DNA from: Cristatella mucedo
Taxonomy: Eukaryota > Bryozoa > Phylactolaemata > Cristatellidae
Direction: 5' to 3'
Length of the DNA: 64,000 nucleotides
Assembly: GCA_009760855.2 (NCBI GenBank)
Contig: WPIO01000021.1
Span: 1,896,001-1,960,000, forward strand
In this document: piece by piece, positions 22,357 through 31,794 of the stretch
Numbering within the stretch: the stretch's first letter is position 1
Layout: every line of letters starts with the position of its first letter
Made by a program: the position numbers and the translations under genes
Notes under the pieces: generated by a model
What the model saw: the letters and a program-made list of their open reading frames with translations, nothing else
Told to the model about the DNA's origin: nothing
The model's database searches: none

Positions 22357-24145
22357 CCGAGGGACAAACCTATTAAAAGCTGACGCGAACGTTATCATTG
22401 CCTGCCAAGATAGCCCAGCGAACGAGGGAGTAATCCAACTTGGCGGGTGTGCCATAGGCGGTGTAGCCAATATCAGAGCCCGCTCTTGGTCACTGCTTGG
22501 TCACTGCTCTGAGAACACCCAGCAGGCCGCAAGCACCGCCTTTGAGACGAGCTCAAGTGACGTTCGGAGGCAACGGCTGCGGAGGGCTCCCCACCAGTGT
22601 CGCTTGAGTTCAAGAGAGTGCGAAGATTCTCCGACTTGAGACGCAGCCACTCAGCCGCTCGCAAAGCGAACGATGTTGAACGACCACCTGGCGCTTCCGC
22701 GAATCCGAATTGGAAAGCCTACTTTGTTGAGATCGCTGCTTACCGCTGCGACGTCACCGAATGTTTTTCGAGATCACTTGCAGTCACTTGTCGGAATGTG
22801 GCCGCTTGCGCGCGCTCATGAATTTGAGAGAGCCGCGTGGAAAGTTGCCGGCCTTTAAAAGAGTGCCAGTCCTTACTGTGCGATCGTCCGTCTGATGCTC
22901 GCGAACTCGCACTCTGGCGAGCGGAGTTCGCGTTCACCAGGCACGCCGTGGAGCGGCGAAAGTACTGTGCAACCTCCGAATGCTCGGCGGTGGAGTTTCG
23001 CTTTTCGGAGTTTCGCTTTCGCTTTTCGGACTTTCGCTGCGGCGCGCCGGTTCGGCGCCTGCCGGTGCAGCCGCCACTTCCCGAGCTGCCATGAGCCCAG
23101 AGCCCAGAGCGGTGCGCTCGCTCCTATTAATTTTCAGGCTCCCACATGTCTCTATCTCCGATCATAGTCTGCGACCTGTTCGGTCTCGAGAAGCTCGCCG
23201 TTGCTTTCGGCCTGCAGAGCTTCATCAAAGGCGTGGCGACGTTCATAGGGCCCGTCGCGACAGGTAGGAGTCTGCTTCCTCAACACTGCTCCGACGACGC
23301 ACCGGGTTTCAGCGACGCAAGCGAGCGGGTCAGGCGCGAGCGGGTGCGTCGGCCCGCTAGTGCACGAGGGTCCTGGGTCAAGCGAGCCACGAAATTGAAT
23401 CCTTTATGGCTCTCGCCTGCCGGGGTAGCTGGCTACCAGCAGGCGATCGCCGGCCGTGTCTGCTTCTCCAGCTGATGACTTTAGTGGAGCGTGGTAAGAA
23501 GGAGCAGAGCCGTCCATGTTTTGCCGCCTAGTCACTTTCCGGCAATCCGAACGCGGCGTCCGGCGCGCTGCAATGCCAAGGGCGGTTTTTTTCCTGAGCG
23601 GCACGCGGCCGTGAGAAGCTGTCGTCGCTTAGCGAGCGGCCCCTGTCTCTAGAGGGCGCCCTGCCTACCGTCCGGCGTCCTTCAGCCAATCAGTAAACCC
23701 TTCAATTACAATCAATCCTTCAGTACGAGGCACGACGTCCACGGTCGGTGCCCGAAGCTCCCATGCGTGCCGATGAGATTACTTTTGGGCCTCTGGGAAG
23801 CTCGCTCGCCAAGGGGCGGCGGCCCGGCGGCCGTGCAGCCACCACCGGCGCCAGGCGAGCCCGTGGTGGCTCGCGGCCTCTTTCTCCTTGGCTTGCTGCG
23901 ATCTTGATCAGCGCTTCTTCCGAGCTTCCTCGATGCGAGCTCATAGAGCCAGCCGGAGAAAGCTGTTCGGCGGCGACTTTGCTGTAGGAGCTGTGTACGA
24001 CGCGACCGGCAGCTACGACTCGGCGTTCTACCTGTGTGGAGCGACGGTGCTGGCGGGCGCTCTGCTGCTGTTCGTACTGCAAGCCCCGACGGTACGGAGC
24101 AGAGCGGAGCGAAGCGAAGCGAAGCAGCCGCCGGCCACCGGTTAG
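12499..24145 (+). CDS. SLC16/MCT-type 12-helix transporter, whole gene (7 coding exons)
   Basis: Joining 12499-12790, 14474-14617, 16625-16807, 19002-19742, 20562-20741, 23138-23263 and 23988-24145 gives 1824 nt, 607 residues plus stop. Every junction is GT-AG and every intron is phase 1. Residues 38-45 are PPDGGWGW, the N-terminal signature of monocarboxylate transporter family members. The YF-K-GLA-GSG block of helices 4-5, the long central loop (about 225-400), Arg461 in helix 8 (matching Arg313 of MCT1) and [12 protein letters not shown] before the last helix all fit. The lysine that carries the proton cycle in MCT1 (Lys38) is Tyr63 here, so a classical lactate/H+ role is doubtful. An orphan-type MCT (MCT9/12/14-like) is more likely, and the substrate is unknown. 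The start is set by the first ATG after an in-frame TGA at 12484. Length fits the family. Non-coding 5' exons cannot be excluded. Confidence 0.93.
12944..13112 (-). mobile_element. tRNA-derived SINE, copy 3
   Basis: Minus-strand copy: the + strand reads GATTCGAACCCACGACCTCG, the reverse of the B box and palindromic arm, and the body is well kept. No ATTT tail survives. Confidence 0.85.
13229..13373 (+). repeat. (CA)n microsatellite
   Basis: About 145 bp of CACA with CACT and CATA variants. Confidence 0.95.
14474..14617 (+). CDS. MCT-type transporter, exon 2 (residues 98-145)
   Basis: Exactly 144 nt after acceptor TTCGCAG. Encodes [20 protein letters not shown] and the next helix, ending LYGVLG-G across the junction. 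The donor is GTTTGG, a weaker match to consensus than the others, but the frame and family alignment require it. Confidence 0.92.
14618..16624 (+). other. intron 2 of the transporter gene
   Basis: Phase 1. AT-rich, 2.0 kb. No gene or clear repeat copy recognised. The frame at 16362-16610 has no known motif. Confidence 0.7.
16625..16807 (+). CDS. MCT-type transporter, exon 3 (residues 146-206)
   Basis: 183 nt after acceptor CTTGTAG. Encodes [20 protein letters not shown], then [17 protein letters not shown], the most conserved block of MCT helices 4-5, and ends GGHYIM before donor GTGAGC. Confidence 0.94.
16808..19001 (+). other. intron 3 of the transporter gene
   Basis: Phase 1, 2.2 kb. Holds a SINE at 16934-17117. 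The overlapping minus-strand frames at 17272-17812 show no known motif. The open frame that precedes exon 4 from 18704 is intronic, because the acceptor at 19000-19001 matches the family alignment. Confidence 0.7.
16934..17117 (+). mobile_element. tRNA-derived SINE, copy 4
   Basis: Complete copy starting GGTGAGCCGTGATGGCTCAC. The palindromic arm is perfect here (CACGACCTCGGCC, then CCGAGGTCGTG). Ends AAATCAGCCGGTATTTATTT. Confidence 0.9.
19002..19742 (+). CDS. MCT-type transporter, exon 4 (residues 207-453)
   Basis: 741 nt after acceptor CATTTCAG. Starts [15 protein letters not shown] (end of helix 6), then carries the whole central cytoplasmic loop of about 175 residues, rich in Ser, Pro and Gly and with no clear domain. 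It closes with [15 protein letters not shown], helix 7 and [13 protein letters not shown]. The loop is typical for MCTs in position but has no recognisable sequence. The decayed copy at 1802-2557 matches both ends of this exon. Confidence 0.92.
19893..19985 (+). repeat. (CA)n microsatellite
   Basis: About 90 bp of CACA, interrupted by CATACAAAAC in the middle. Confidence 0.95.
20065..20142 (+). repeat. LINE family A 3' tail
   Basis: AAAGTGCCTAGAAAGAGATT, then the partner arm and a TCATTATTATC tail. Only the terminal hairpin region is present. Confidence 0.75.
20562..20741 (+). CDS. MCT-type transporter, exon 5 (residues 454-513)
   Basis: 180 nt after acceptor TTTTTCAG. Encodes [11 protein letters not shown], where the arginine (461) lines up with the substrate-site Arg313 of MCT1, then helices 8-9 and [11 protein letters not shown]. 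Donor GTAAGT. The decayed block at 3137-3314 is its closest relative in the window. Confidence 0.93.
21516..21582 (+). repeat. (GA)n microsatellite
   Basis: About 67 bp of pure GA with imperfect GA-rich flanks to about 21620. Confidence 0.95.
21825..21887 (+). repeat. G-run tract
   Basis: Two runs of more than ten G, separated by GGAGGAGGTAGCTGGGTGGG. Capable in principle of forming G-quadruplexes on the coding strand. Confidence 0.85.
21960..22000 (-). repeat. SINE 3'-end remnant
   Basis: AGATTAAACAGCCTCT, then ATAGCAGCACCAGTGCC resembles the reversed 3' end of the SINE family. No promoter part remains. Confidence 0.5.
22286..22352. repeat. (TA)n microsatellite
   Basis: About 65 bp of TA with CA variants at the left. 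It is bounded on both sides by a TAATACCGAGGG-like motif. Confidence 0.9.
23138..23263 (+). CDS. MCT-type transporter, exon 6 (residues 514-555)
   Basis: 126 nt after acceptor ATTTTCAG. Encodes [20 protein letters not shown], the conserved LLGLEKL-like block of MCTs, then [14 protein letters not shown]. Donor GTAGGA. Confidence 0.93.
23264..23987 (+). other. intron 6 of the transporter gene
   Basis: Phase 1, 724 bp, GC-rich. No recognised content. The long minus-strand frame at 23720-24151 overlaps exon 7 and is a shadow of GC-rich sequence. Confidence 0.7.
23988..24145 (+). CDS. MCT-type transporter, exon 7 (residues 556-607 and stop)
   Basis: Starts after acceptor GCTGTAG. Encodes [17 protein letters not shown] and the last helix ([13 protein letters not shown]), then a short charged tail with ERSEAK, ending in TAG at 24143-24145. 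Confidence 0.92.
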
Positions 24146-24192
24146 CGGCACGCTTAGCAGGCTCGGGGCACGGGGAACTCGAAGCGAAGTCT

Positions 24193-24198
24193 AATAAA
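24193..24198 (+). terminator. poly-A signal of the transporter gene
   Basis: AATAAA 48 bp after the stop codon. The mRNA end would then have a short 3' UTR. Confidence 0.6.
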
Positions 24199-26044
24199 GC
24201 CTCGCTTATTCAGCTCCGGCTGCATAGCTGCTATTGGAAGGCACGCTCGCCTTGTCTTCTTCTTGGGCTGTGGCTGTAGCGCGTCGGGACTTGACAAGGC
24301 AATGCGGATAGAATTTGGGGCTGCGGAATGCCCGAAAGAACGCCTCGCGAATGAAAGGCGCAGTGGAGCAGAGTTTTTCAAAGGCTCAGCTAAAGCTGCA
24401 CGGGAGATCGCACGCGTACGTGATCGTTACGTGACAACATAATGGCAGTCCTAGTAGGCTGCTGGAGCTGTTTAATGGAAGCGTTAATGCATTTTCATTG
24501 CTGCTGAAGGAATCAAGCGGCTGCTCGCTCAGCCACGCCTCACATCCAAACAAAATAGCCCGGATCAGCCAGCGGCAGCTGCAGGCTCTCACTTAGACTG
24601 CCGAAGTGTGGACTCGGAGTGGCCTGTCTTACCTCGTGCACCCTTTCGCGAGACGCGACCAAAATGCCTCGTAGCCAGAGTGAGGAGTGGCTAGTGTCCA
24701 AGCGCCGAGGACCACGAAACTGCCGATGCCCGTTGCGTTGTCGGCAGGGCTTCTTTTCTGCAGGGGTATAGTGAAGATGAAATTCGCTGTCACCGGTGCC
24801 GAGAATACTTAACAGTCACCGTTTTACGCACGACTCGCCATCTCTTTGCGTGTAATGTCGATCGCTGGGAAGCAGTATTGCGCAGCTAGTATGTTTCATC
24901 TTTCCGGAGATTCTTCACGCAAATTTAGAACGCTCAATTACCCAAAACAAGTATTGCCCATCCGTCTATAACTAGCCAGATAGCTTTTGAGGTCTGCCCT
25001 ACCGTGATGAAATATCACGATGCAGCGATTAGCGTAAGTATTCCACTAGGTTAGAACAGTCAACTTTGGAGGATGTACGTGCCAAGCTGGGAACGCCAGG
25101 GCCAGAGGCAGGGAAGTAAAAGTAATGATGGCATTGGTGAAGGTGAGATCGATTACAAAAAATTATAAACGGTAAATTACGTATCTCCCTTGAAATTTGA
25201 TTGTATTTGCAGGTAGACGGGCAGGACCGTGACATGCAAAAACTATCACTTGTCTCAGTGGTTCAGTCTCAGAAATAAAAATGATATTACGGCTACGTCT
25301 TAATTAAGACTTAAAACGAAATACAGATTTTGTTTTTCAAATTAATTAGTAGATAGAGTAAGGAATTCTTGTCTCTTATGTTAGCAAGTTTGAGTAAAGG
25401 CAGTTATGGAGCTTAACAAATCGGATATTCAGTCTTCTAGTGATTGGATTTGGACACTCGTACTTAATGGTCACAAGACGCAATAATTTCAATTGTAGTT
25501 TGCAATTATTGGAGATAATTAAAGCTTCAATCGTGATTAAAAACTTTTTTGAAGTCTCCTATGGTTAGTGCGAAAAGTCTCATTCATTTCTCGATCGCCG
25601 CGAGAATTTAGTGAGATAAACTCGTGACCAATTTCGGAAAGCTTGCGTAATATGGCCGTGTAATGCTGGATGTATGCACTTAGATTTACGCTGTGCGTAA
25701 TGGAAGAGTATTTAGATACACGACTCAACAATGAGCTCCTGATAATTTGTCCATGACCATAAACTTTTACTGTTGTGGTAACCGGCAACACGATTCGTAC
25801 CCTAACGGCCAACGTAGACTCTCAGTGATAGCTTTGGCGACTGTGTGGGTAGTTCCCATAATGTCGTTAGCGTAGTTCTTGCCAACAAACTAAATCATTG
25901 ATTTCTTGAGGATAATCAAACATCTGATGAAATCAACTCATTGCTTGAAAAAAATATACATGTACACACACGCACACACACGCATATATATATATATATA
26001 TATATATATAGTTTTTACTATTCTTATAAGTATTTGTATTGTAA
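24199..26044. other. no gene recognised; CA/TA microsatellite at 25964-26012
   Basis: GC-rich up to about 24700, then AT-rich. No motif in the frames on either strand. Confidence 0.45.
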
Positions 26045-27675
26045 ATGTATGTATCTCTGTCTGTAACTCCACAAAGTCATAAAGACTATGTGTATGTTAC
26101 GTAGGAGAGTTTTGTATAGCACACTCACAGCCTAAGCGGCTTTCGGTACGCATTTGGTAGCCAACAGACTTCGTCTCACACAAAGAAGACAAAGTGGGAA
26201 GCGCAGCATTGTCAGGAGCAGTTGAAGTGGTGCGTAGCATGGAAGTAGCAGCTCAGGACCGCTGAAAAGAATGAGCCATAGTCGGCAGCAGGAGAGTAGC
26301 TGTCGTTGCGTAAGAACGGTGGAAGCGAGTTCCACAGCCTAGGACCTGCAGAGCTAAAGCTTCTGTCACCAACGGTCTTTAAGCGGAGGAATGGAACAGA
26401 TATGTAATGCCGAAGGCTCGGCGGAGTAGGCTTAACCTGCCGCTTACCTAGCGGCGTAACCTAGCGCCCAATGCCGTTCGGTGCGCGGCCGCCACGAAAC
26501 GAGTGTTTCTGGCGATGACCTACTTATCGTTACTAAAGGGGTCGTGAGTCCGCGGCGTGAATTGGAAGGCGAGACACACAAGTTGGGGATATTACTTAGC
26601 TTTATTCGCAAGCGCACAGAGTCGCTGCCCGCCCAGCATTATCTCCACACTCCCCACACGCTCCCAACAGCACATGCACTTTGCGGAGGGAATACGTCCC
26701 CCGCACTTAGGCTACCTGCGTCTATTGTGGGGAACGACCCAAATAGGACGAGACGCCCGAACCGGAGCCTAGACCCTGACTGAAGAACTAGGGCTCCGCT
26801 TCCACCTTACGGCAGGAATACCTCATGCACTACGCCAAGCACTCTTGGCGAGACCACGTGCACGCGCGCACACACACGCAAAACACAAAAGAAATACAAA
26901 AATGCGAGCTCGAGCGCTGTACGACCGTATTCGGTGGCGTCCACCGAATCCTCCTGGCGCTGTATCGTCCTGACCCTAAATCGCCGTCGAACAGCCCCCT
27001 CCTTCCTCGCTTTCAGAGAAACGAGCCCGGCAACTACCGGCGACGGCGTCGAGACGGAGTCGAAGACGAAGAAGAGGCCTCTAGCGAGCGTCGCCCTATC
27101 ATTATATAACTAGCTGGGACAATGGGGTTGACAACCCTGCTAATATCAATTACCTCAGCGACCTCTGCGTCCCCTCTCACACCGCTCGAGAACCCAGATG
27201 CTCTTCACCCACCTCTTTTGTTCTCACGGAAACCGTCCATCAAATCTAGAATGGCTGGCGGCGACAGCGACCTTCGGCAAGCGTTGCCCCATTCTCAAAT
27301 TGCTAGCCGGAACTATAGAGTTGACAGGCCAGCCAACATCATTCACATCATTGCCCTACTACGATGGCTGCGTCCTATTGCTCTAGGGCAGAGGTGTTTT
27401 CTGCTGAGCAATTCTTATGCTCTCTAAAACTGAGTCAGGCCGGTGCTGTGCTACAGCTAATTTATTGTCCACACAGGGCCTGAGGGCGCGAAGAGGCTGA
27501 AACTGGTGCAGCAGTTCAGCTAGGTACGAAGGAGCCAAGCCGTGGTGGGCCTTGTGGGTCAGTGTAAGAACTGCTCTGCATCCGTTGCTCAACCAGCATC
27601 CATCCTAGCTCGTTTTGCAAAGGAGACACATGCTCAAACCTCTGGGAATTGAGACTAGCCTTGCAGTCATATTTA
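26045..27675 (-). mobile_element. LINE family B copy, split by an LTR-like element
   Basis: Minus-strand copy. Its 3' end (GTAACTCCACAAAGTCATAA on the + strand) is at 26045-26110. The ORF end runs to 26402 and resumes at 27456 with AATTTATTGTCC, exactly where the intact family-B sequence would continue. The 5' end is near 27675. Confidence 0.85.
26403..27455. mobile_element. LTR-like element, copy 1 (solo, in a LINE)
   Basis: 1053-bp block starting TGTAATG and ending CTACA, so the ends are TGTA/TACA. It sits in a LINE-B copy with GATA on the left and GCTA on the right, a likely 4-bp target duplication with one change. A second copy lies at 53462-54666 and is nearly identical over the first 500 bp. 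No gag or pol reading is present, so a solo LTR or LTR-like non-autonomous element fits. It is younger than the LINE copy it interrupts. Confidence 0.6.
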
Positions 27676-27676
27676 T

Positions 27677-28420
27677 ATGTAATGTAATGCATCTCCGTCT
27701 GTAACTCCACAAAGTCATTAAGACCATGTGGGTGTTACGCAGGAGAGTTTTGCATAATGCACTCACGGCCTAAGCGACTTTCGGTACGCATTCGGTAGCC
27801 GACAGGTTCCAAGTCAGCTGCAGTGGCCTAGTTGCTTTCTTTGGTAGCCCAGCCAAAAGAAAATTACAATAATCAAGCCGAGACAGAACTAAGGAGCTGG
27901 TTAAATCTTTTACAAGCCACTGTGGAAGACAGCTCCTAATCCAGGGTAGGGATCGGACTTGATGCTAGCTGTAGAAGCAGTCTTCTGAATGAAGCTTTAA
28001 AAATTTAGGCAGCGGTCGAAAACGACACCTAAATTTCGAGCACGTGGTGATGATCGTACAACATCACCTATTAGAAGAGCAAAGGCTTTTAATCCAGCCA
28101 CACGCTTAGGGTGTCCTATGAGCAGCAGTTTGGTTTTACCGTCATTCAGTTTCAAGAAGTTTTCCGACATCCAGGATTGACTGTCGGCAAGGCAACTATT
28201 CAGTTTATCAGTTGTTGCAGCAGATTCTGACGGTTTGAATGACAAATACAGCTGAGTATCGTCAGCATAAAAGTGATATCCTATTCCATTGGCCTTAATC
28301 ACTCTTCCCAGAGGTTGAGTATAAATGGAGAAGGCAAGGGAACGAGTACTGACCTTTGATGGACTCTGCAGGTGACGTTTCTCGTTTGTGAGACCTGACC
28401 CCCACACTACACGGATTGAG
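27677..28420 (-). mobile_element. LINE family B, second copy, internally shortened
   Basis: Begins with the ATTAC-rich tail and 3' stem-loop and runs to about 27810. It then jumps to the RT part, in which the minus strand reads [20 protein letters not shown] and NFLKLNDGKTKLLLIGHPKR. FYADD is the catalytic motif of the reverse transcriptase. About 600 bp of ORF end are missing relative to other copies. Confidence 0.85.
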
Positions 28421-28424
28421 CAAT

Positions 28425-28931
28425 AATAATAATAATAATAATATTGCACTTGATAAAGCGCCCTCAGAGAACTTAATCTCTTTCTAGGCGCTTTACATTT
28501 GCTGCAAAGTGATACGCAATAGAATAGTAAGTAAAATCATGCTTGAAAAACAAACAAAATGAATAACATGGTTAGGGGTTACATGCACTGGGTCAGCATG
28601 CAAATGTGGTTAGTGGCAGCATGAACAGTGTCAGCACGCATAAGCACATCGAGGACGAATCACAAGGACCCACTAAATGCTGTCCTAAATAGGTATGTTT
28701 TTAAGTTTCTTTTAAATGTGGTCAGGTCAGGGGATGTTCTGATGCAGGTCGGGAGGGAGTTCCAGGCTGTGGGAGCATACGAGCTAAATGCACGGTCTCC
28801 AAAGGATTTAAGGTTTGTACGAGGTATTTCTAGACTTTTGGATTCCGAAAAGCGAGTGGTACGATGCTTTGCCTGATGGGGTAGTATCTCTGAAAGATAG
28901 GCTGGAGCCATAGAATGAAGAGACCTAAAAG

Positions 28932-28936
<5 letters not shown>
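28425..28936 (-). mobile_element. LINE family A, 5'-truncated copy
   Basis: Perfect terminal hairpin (AAAGCGCC paired with GGCGCTTT) and an ATT-rich tail. The minus strand encodes SFGDRAFSSYAPTAWNSLPT near the ORF end. The 5' side is cut by a TA microsatellite. Confidence 0.88.
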
Positions 28937-29002
<66 letters not shown>

Positions 29003-29023
29003 TATCTACGTGTACACACACAT

Positions 29024-29060
<37 letters not shown>

Positions 29061-29062
29061 AT
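28937..29062. repeat. (TA)n / (CA)n compound microsatellite
   Basis: Long TA run, a short unique linker, a CA run, then TA again. Confidence 0.95.
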
Positions 29063-29639
29063 AAACTAGTGTGTAATCCTGAAGAATCTCAGGTGCTTGA
29101 TATTTAATTTGAAAATTAAAGTTCATCTATATTTTCTCGTTACATCGCCAAAGCACAGCCAAAAGGACTCAAGGACCGGTGGGCCGTAGCTAATACTTAT
29201 TTACGGTCAGGCTCTACATTTTCAATCGTTGCACTGAAAGATAATCTCCTAGGCACTTGGATGCATAATCATATTACGCGCTTATCAAAATGATTCTCAT
29301 AACTATTTCCTAATTATATGCACAATTCAAGGCTCTACTTCAACAGTGACAGCAAGTTTTGTAACTACATATGCAAATGAGTAAATTGCATCTTCCTTTT
29401 TGACATGCCACTCGTCCTAGATGTACAATTCTACTAAATTATTATAAATAATTATAAAATTATAAGAAAGGTTAAAGTGACTCTCATGTCTTCTGTTTTG
29501 GAAGGACGGGCTAAATTCTAAGTTATACAACTTGTCATCTAAGAATATATACCACTTCGTAGCGACTGACGCAGATGCATGTGATTCAAAGCCCTCGAAA
29601 AAAGTACTTTGTGCAGATGCTCTTACGATAACAATAATG
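29063..29639. other. no gene recognised
   Basis: AT-rich, no motif. Confidence 0.45.
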
Positions 29640-29815
29640 ACTTTGTATAACACCCTAACAGAACTAAATATTTTGCTAGATCCTTTAAACGTTCTAAAAA
29701 GAAGGCATGATCAAACGGTTAGTGGTAACATGCATGATGTCAACAAGCATAACATGGTCGGAGGTGACATGCACAGTGTCAACTTGTAACGTATGGTTAG
29801 TGAAGCACGCGCACT
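29640..29815 (-). repeat. worn LINE family A 3' UTR
   Basis: The reversed 3'-UTR words ACATGCACAGTGTCAAC and CATAACATGGTCGGAGGTGA match better-kept copies. The hairpin is eroded. Confidence 0.6.
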
Positions 29816-30183
29816 GCCATTGACAGTATCTTAAGCAGCAGCTGCAGAGACATAGGGAAGTCGACGACCAGCCTTATAGCAGACAAATACCGGAAGCGGC
29901 ACTGATGATGGAGCGAAAGCTGGGCAAGCAAACACTCTTCGCCGAGCCAAGCGTTCACCAGCTCACAGCGGTTCGACTGCCACCGCAGTGGACAAATGGC
30001 TGGATTCAGCTGCAAAGCTTGGGCTCGGGCTAGAAAACTTTCCCGAAACTGAATCAGCTCCCTGCTGGGCTGCGACTTTAACTTGACAGTTGACCCGTTG
30101 ACAGTGCACCCCTGCCGCTCTGCTTTTAGTCCTAGCTTTGCGAGAGAGCTCTCGAGCAAGCAAATTCCAACCGATCCGACCAA
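29816..30183 (-). other. 128-codon minus-strand open frame, unrecognised
   Basis: One minus-strand frame is open from an ATG at 30183 down to about 29800 and is somewhat GC-richer than its surroundings. It reads ESSLAKLGLKAERQG and LVNAWLGEECLLAQLSLHHQ. There is no domain I recognise, its 3' end runs into an old LINE piece, and no splice or promoter context was found. It may be chance or an old exon. Confidence 0.15.
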
Positions 30184-30683
30184 GCAGTAGTATTAGGTCA
30201 TTAGTTCAGGTAATAGAAGAATCTCGAATAACGAAAAGAGAAGCGATACATTGCTCTGCGTATTCAATAATTCAGCCGGGCGTGCATATCTCAGTGGACA
30301 CGTAGTGGTCCCCATTACCGTGGTGTATGAATATCTGGCGGGCAGTAAGGCTGTCCAGGTCCTGGTGGCTCTATAATGAGCCTTAACGGGATCAACCGGT
30401 CTGGCGATATATTGGAGCTGCGAAGATTGGCTCGGAGGGGGCAAAAATCAAGTCGGTCTAGCAATCCAAGCTTATGCATCCCCAAAGCGTTTGAGCTAAA
30501 GTATTCGATTTGATAATGGATATTATTTACGATGCAAAGGGAAGCAGAACCACGAACAACAAATTGGAAGCGTCGTAAAGTACCGCCTGTTGAAATGTGA
30601 ATGCATGGTGATTTGGTGTCTACTGTCCGTTTGCCCCGTGGTTATCATTTAGCTGTAAACACCTTTATCTATATTTTTTATGG
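30184..30683. other. no gene recognised
   Basis: No motif or repeat recognised. Confidence 0.4.
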
Positions 30684-30872
30684 TTCTCGACCTAGGCTCA
30701 CCTTTAATAAAGAAACTTAGGGCATCATATACGATAGCCGAAACATAACGCGGGCTAACACAGTGAGTGACCTGTTAGCCCGCTTTCCATTTCGGCTATC
30801 ATACATGATGCCCTAAGTTAAACGTTAATTTTTTCTCAAGGTTCTTTATTAAAGGTAAGCCTTGGTCGAGAA
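30684..30872. repeat. long palindrome (foldback/MITE-like)
   Basis: Left arm from TTCTCGACC at 30684 to GCGGGCTAACAC near 30762; right arm from TGTTAGCCCGC near 30772 to GGTCGAGAA at 30872. The arms are almost fully complementary over about 78 bp, except for a 21-bp extra stretch in the right arm, and the loop is about 10 bp. It could be a small foldback element or the source of a long hairpin RNA. No coding capacity. Confidence 0.85.
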
Positions 30873-31794
30873 ACAGAAAAAAAGAACAGAAAAAAGCTTA
30901 CAAAGAAAACAGCACGTGCCAATAGCAAACATACGGACGAATGTCACACGTTGTTATTTGCGAGTAACAATTCTCGATGGCGTCCTCGCTACTATGCTGA
31001 TAGTGTAGTATTTTCTTATAGCACATGTATGAGCTCAGTTCCCCAGAAGCTGTTAAAGGTCGCTTAATTTATCGCACTGGTAATTCTATGGCAGTAGTGT
31101 ACAAGCAGTAAGAATAAAAAAAATCGCGTCAAGTAAGCGATTCAATTTTTGAAAGCTTGTTTAAACTTTCGGCGTCAGGTGCAATTCAATACTAGCGGGA
31201 TGGGCATTGTTATGAAGCAATAATATTTTGATATAGCTATGCAGTCGTCAAATCATTGGTTCTTATATCAGAAGTTGTGACCACGTGATACCTGGTATAT
31301 TTAGCTGATCGAGATAAGGAGAAATAGGAAGAGCACTCCCAGTAAAAGCGGTCGCATCTGGGTCTGACGTTCAAAGCTAAGTGCCTTGATGGAAACTAAG
31401 TAAACGCGGGTGGATACGATTGCACAGCAGCGCATGGTGCAGGAACTAAGAGAAAATGGCAATGACCATCTCCCGAAAACTAAGACTAATGAAGAAAAGC
31501 ATTTCCCTCGAGAATCTCCCAGATGCAAGTAAATTGTATTCAGAAATCGATTAGTGCTTTTTTTTCTTCACGATCCTGCGTGTCGTGGGAGCCTATTAGG
31601 ATAATCAAGAGAGATTTATTGAACGTCTGTCCTATCAGACTGCCTAAACAATAAATTGCTTCTCGATTACTTTGCGCATAGATTTGTTAATGAAAAATGG
31701 CAAACCTGACTACTTGCGTCTGCTAGCGAAAGTTTGAGCCTGTTATGTTTAGATAAAGGTACCAAGGTGCTCCATGCATTCGCTGCATCCCGTC
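30873..31794. other. no gene recognised
   Basis: AT-rich; no motif. Confidence 0.4.

Larger units (their letters stand above)
20742..23137 (+). other. intron 5 of the transporter gene
   Basis: Phase 1, 2.4 kb. Holds a GA microsatellite, a G-run pair, a SINE remnant and a TA microsatellite. The last 650 bp turn GC-rich, with repeats of a TTTCGCTTTTCGGA-like unit near 23000-23035. Confidence 0.7.
22450..24400. other. GC- and CpG-rich block
   Basis: CpG is frequent from about 22470 to 24300, in clear contrast with the AT-rich sequence on both sides. It contains exons 6 and 7 but also the intron between them and 700 bp of intron 5, so codon bias alone does not explain it. It could be an unmethylated regulatory block or an internal promoter. 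No TATA box or start site was identified. Confidence 0.55.

Noticed and set aside
23720-24151. 143-codon minus-strand open frame
   Set aside because: It overlaps exon 7 in antisense and is rich in Arg/Ser/Ala, as expected for a shadow frame in GC-rich DNA.
26481-26783. Protein gene in the element shared with 53540-53860
   Set aside because: The frame is conserved between the copies only because the DNA is nearly identical; there is no known domain, and it lies inside an LTR-like element.
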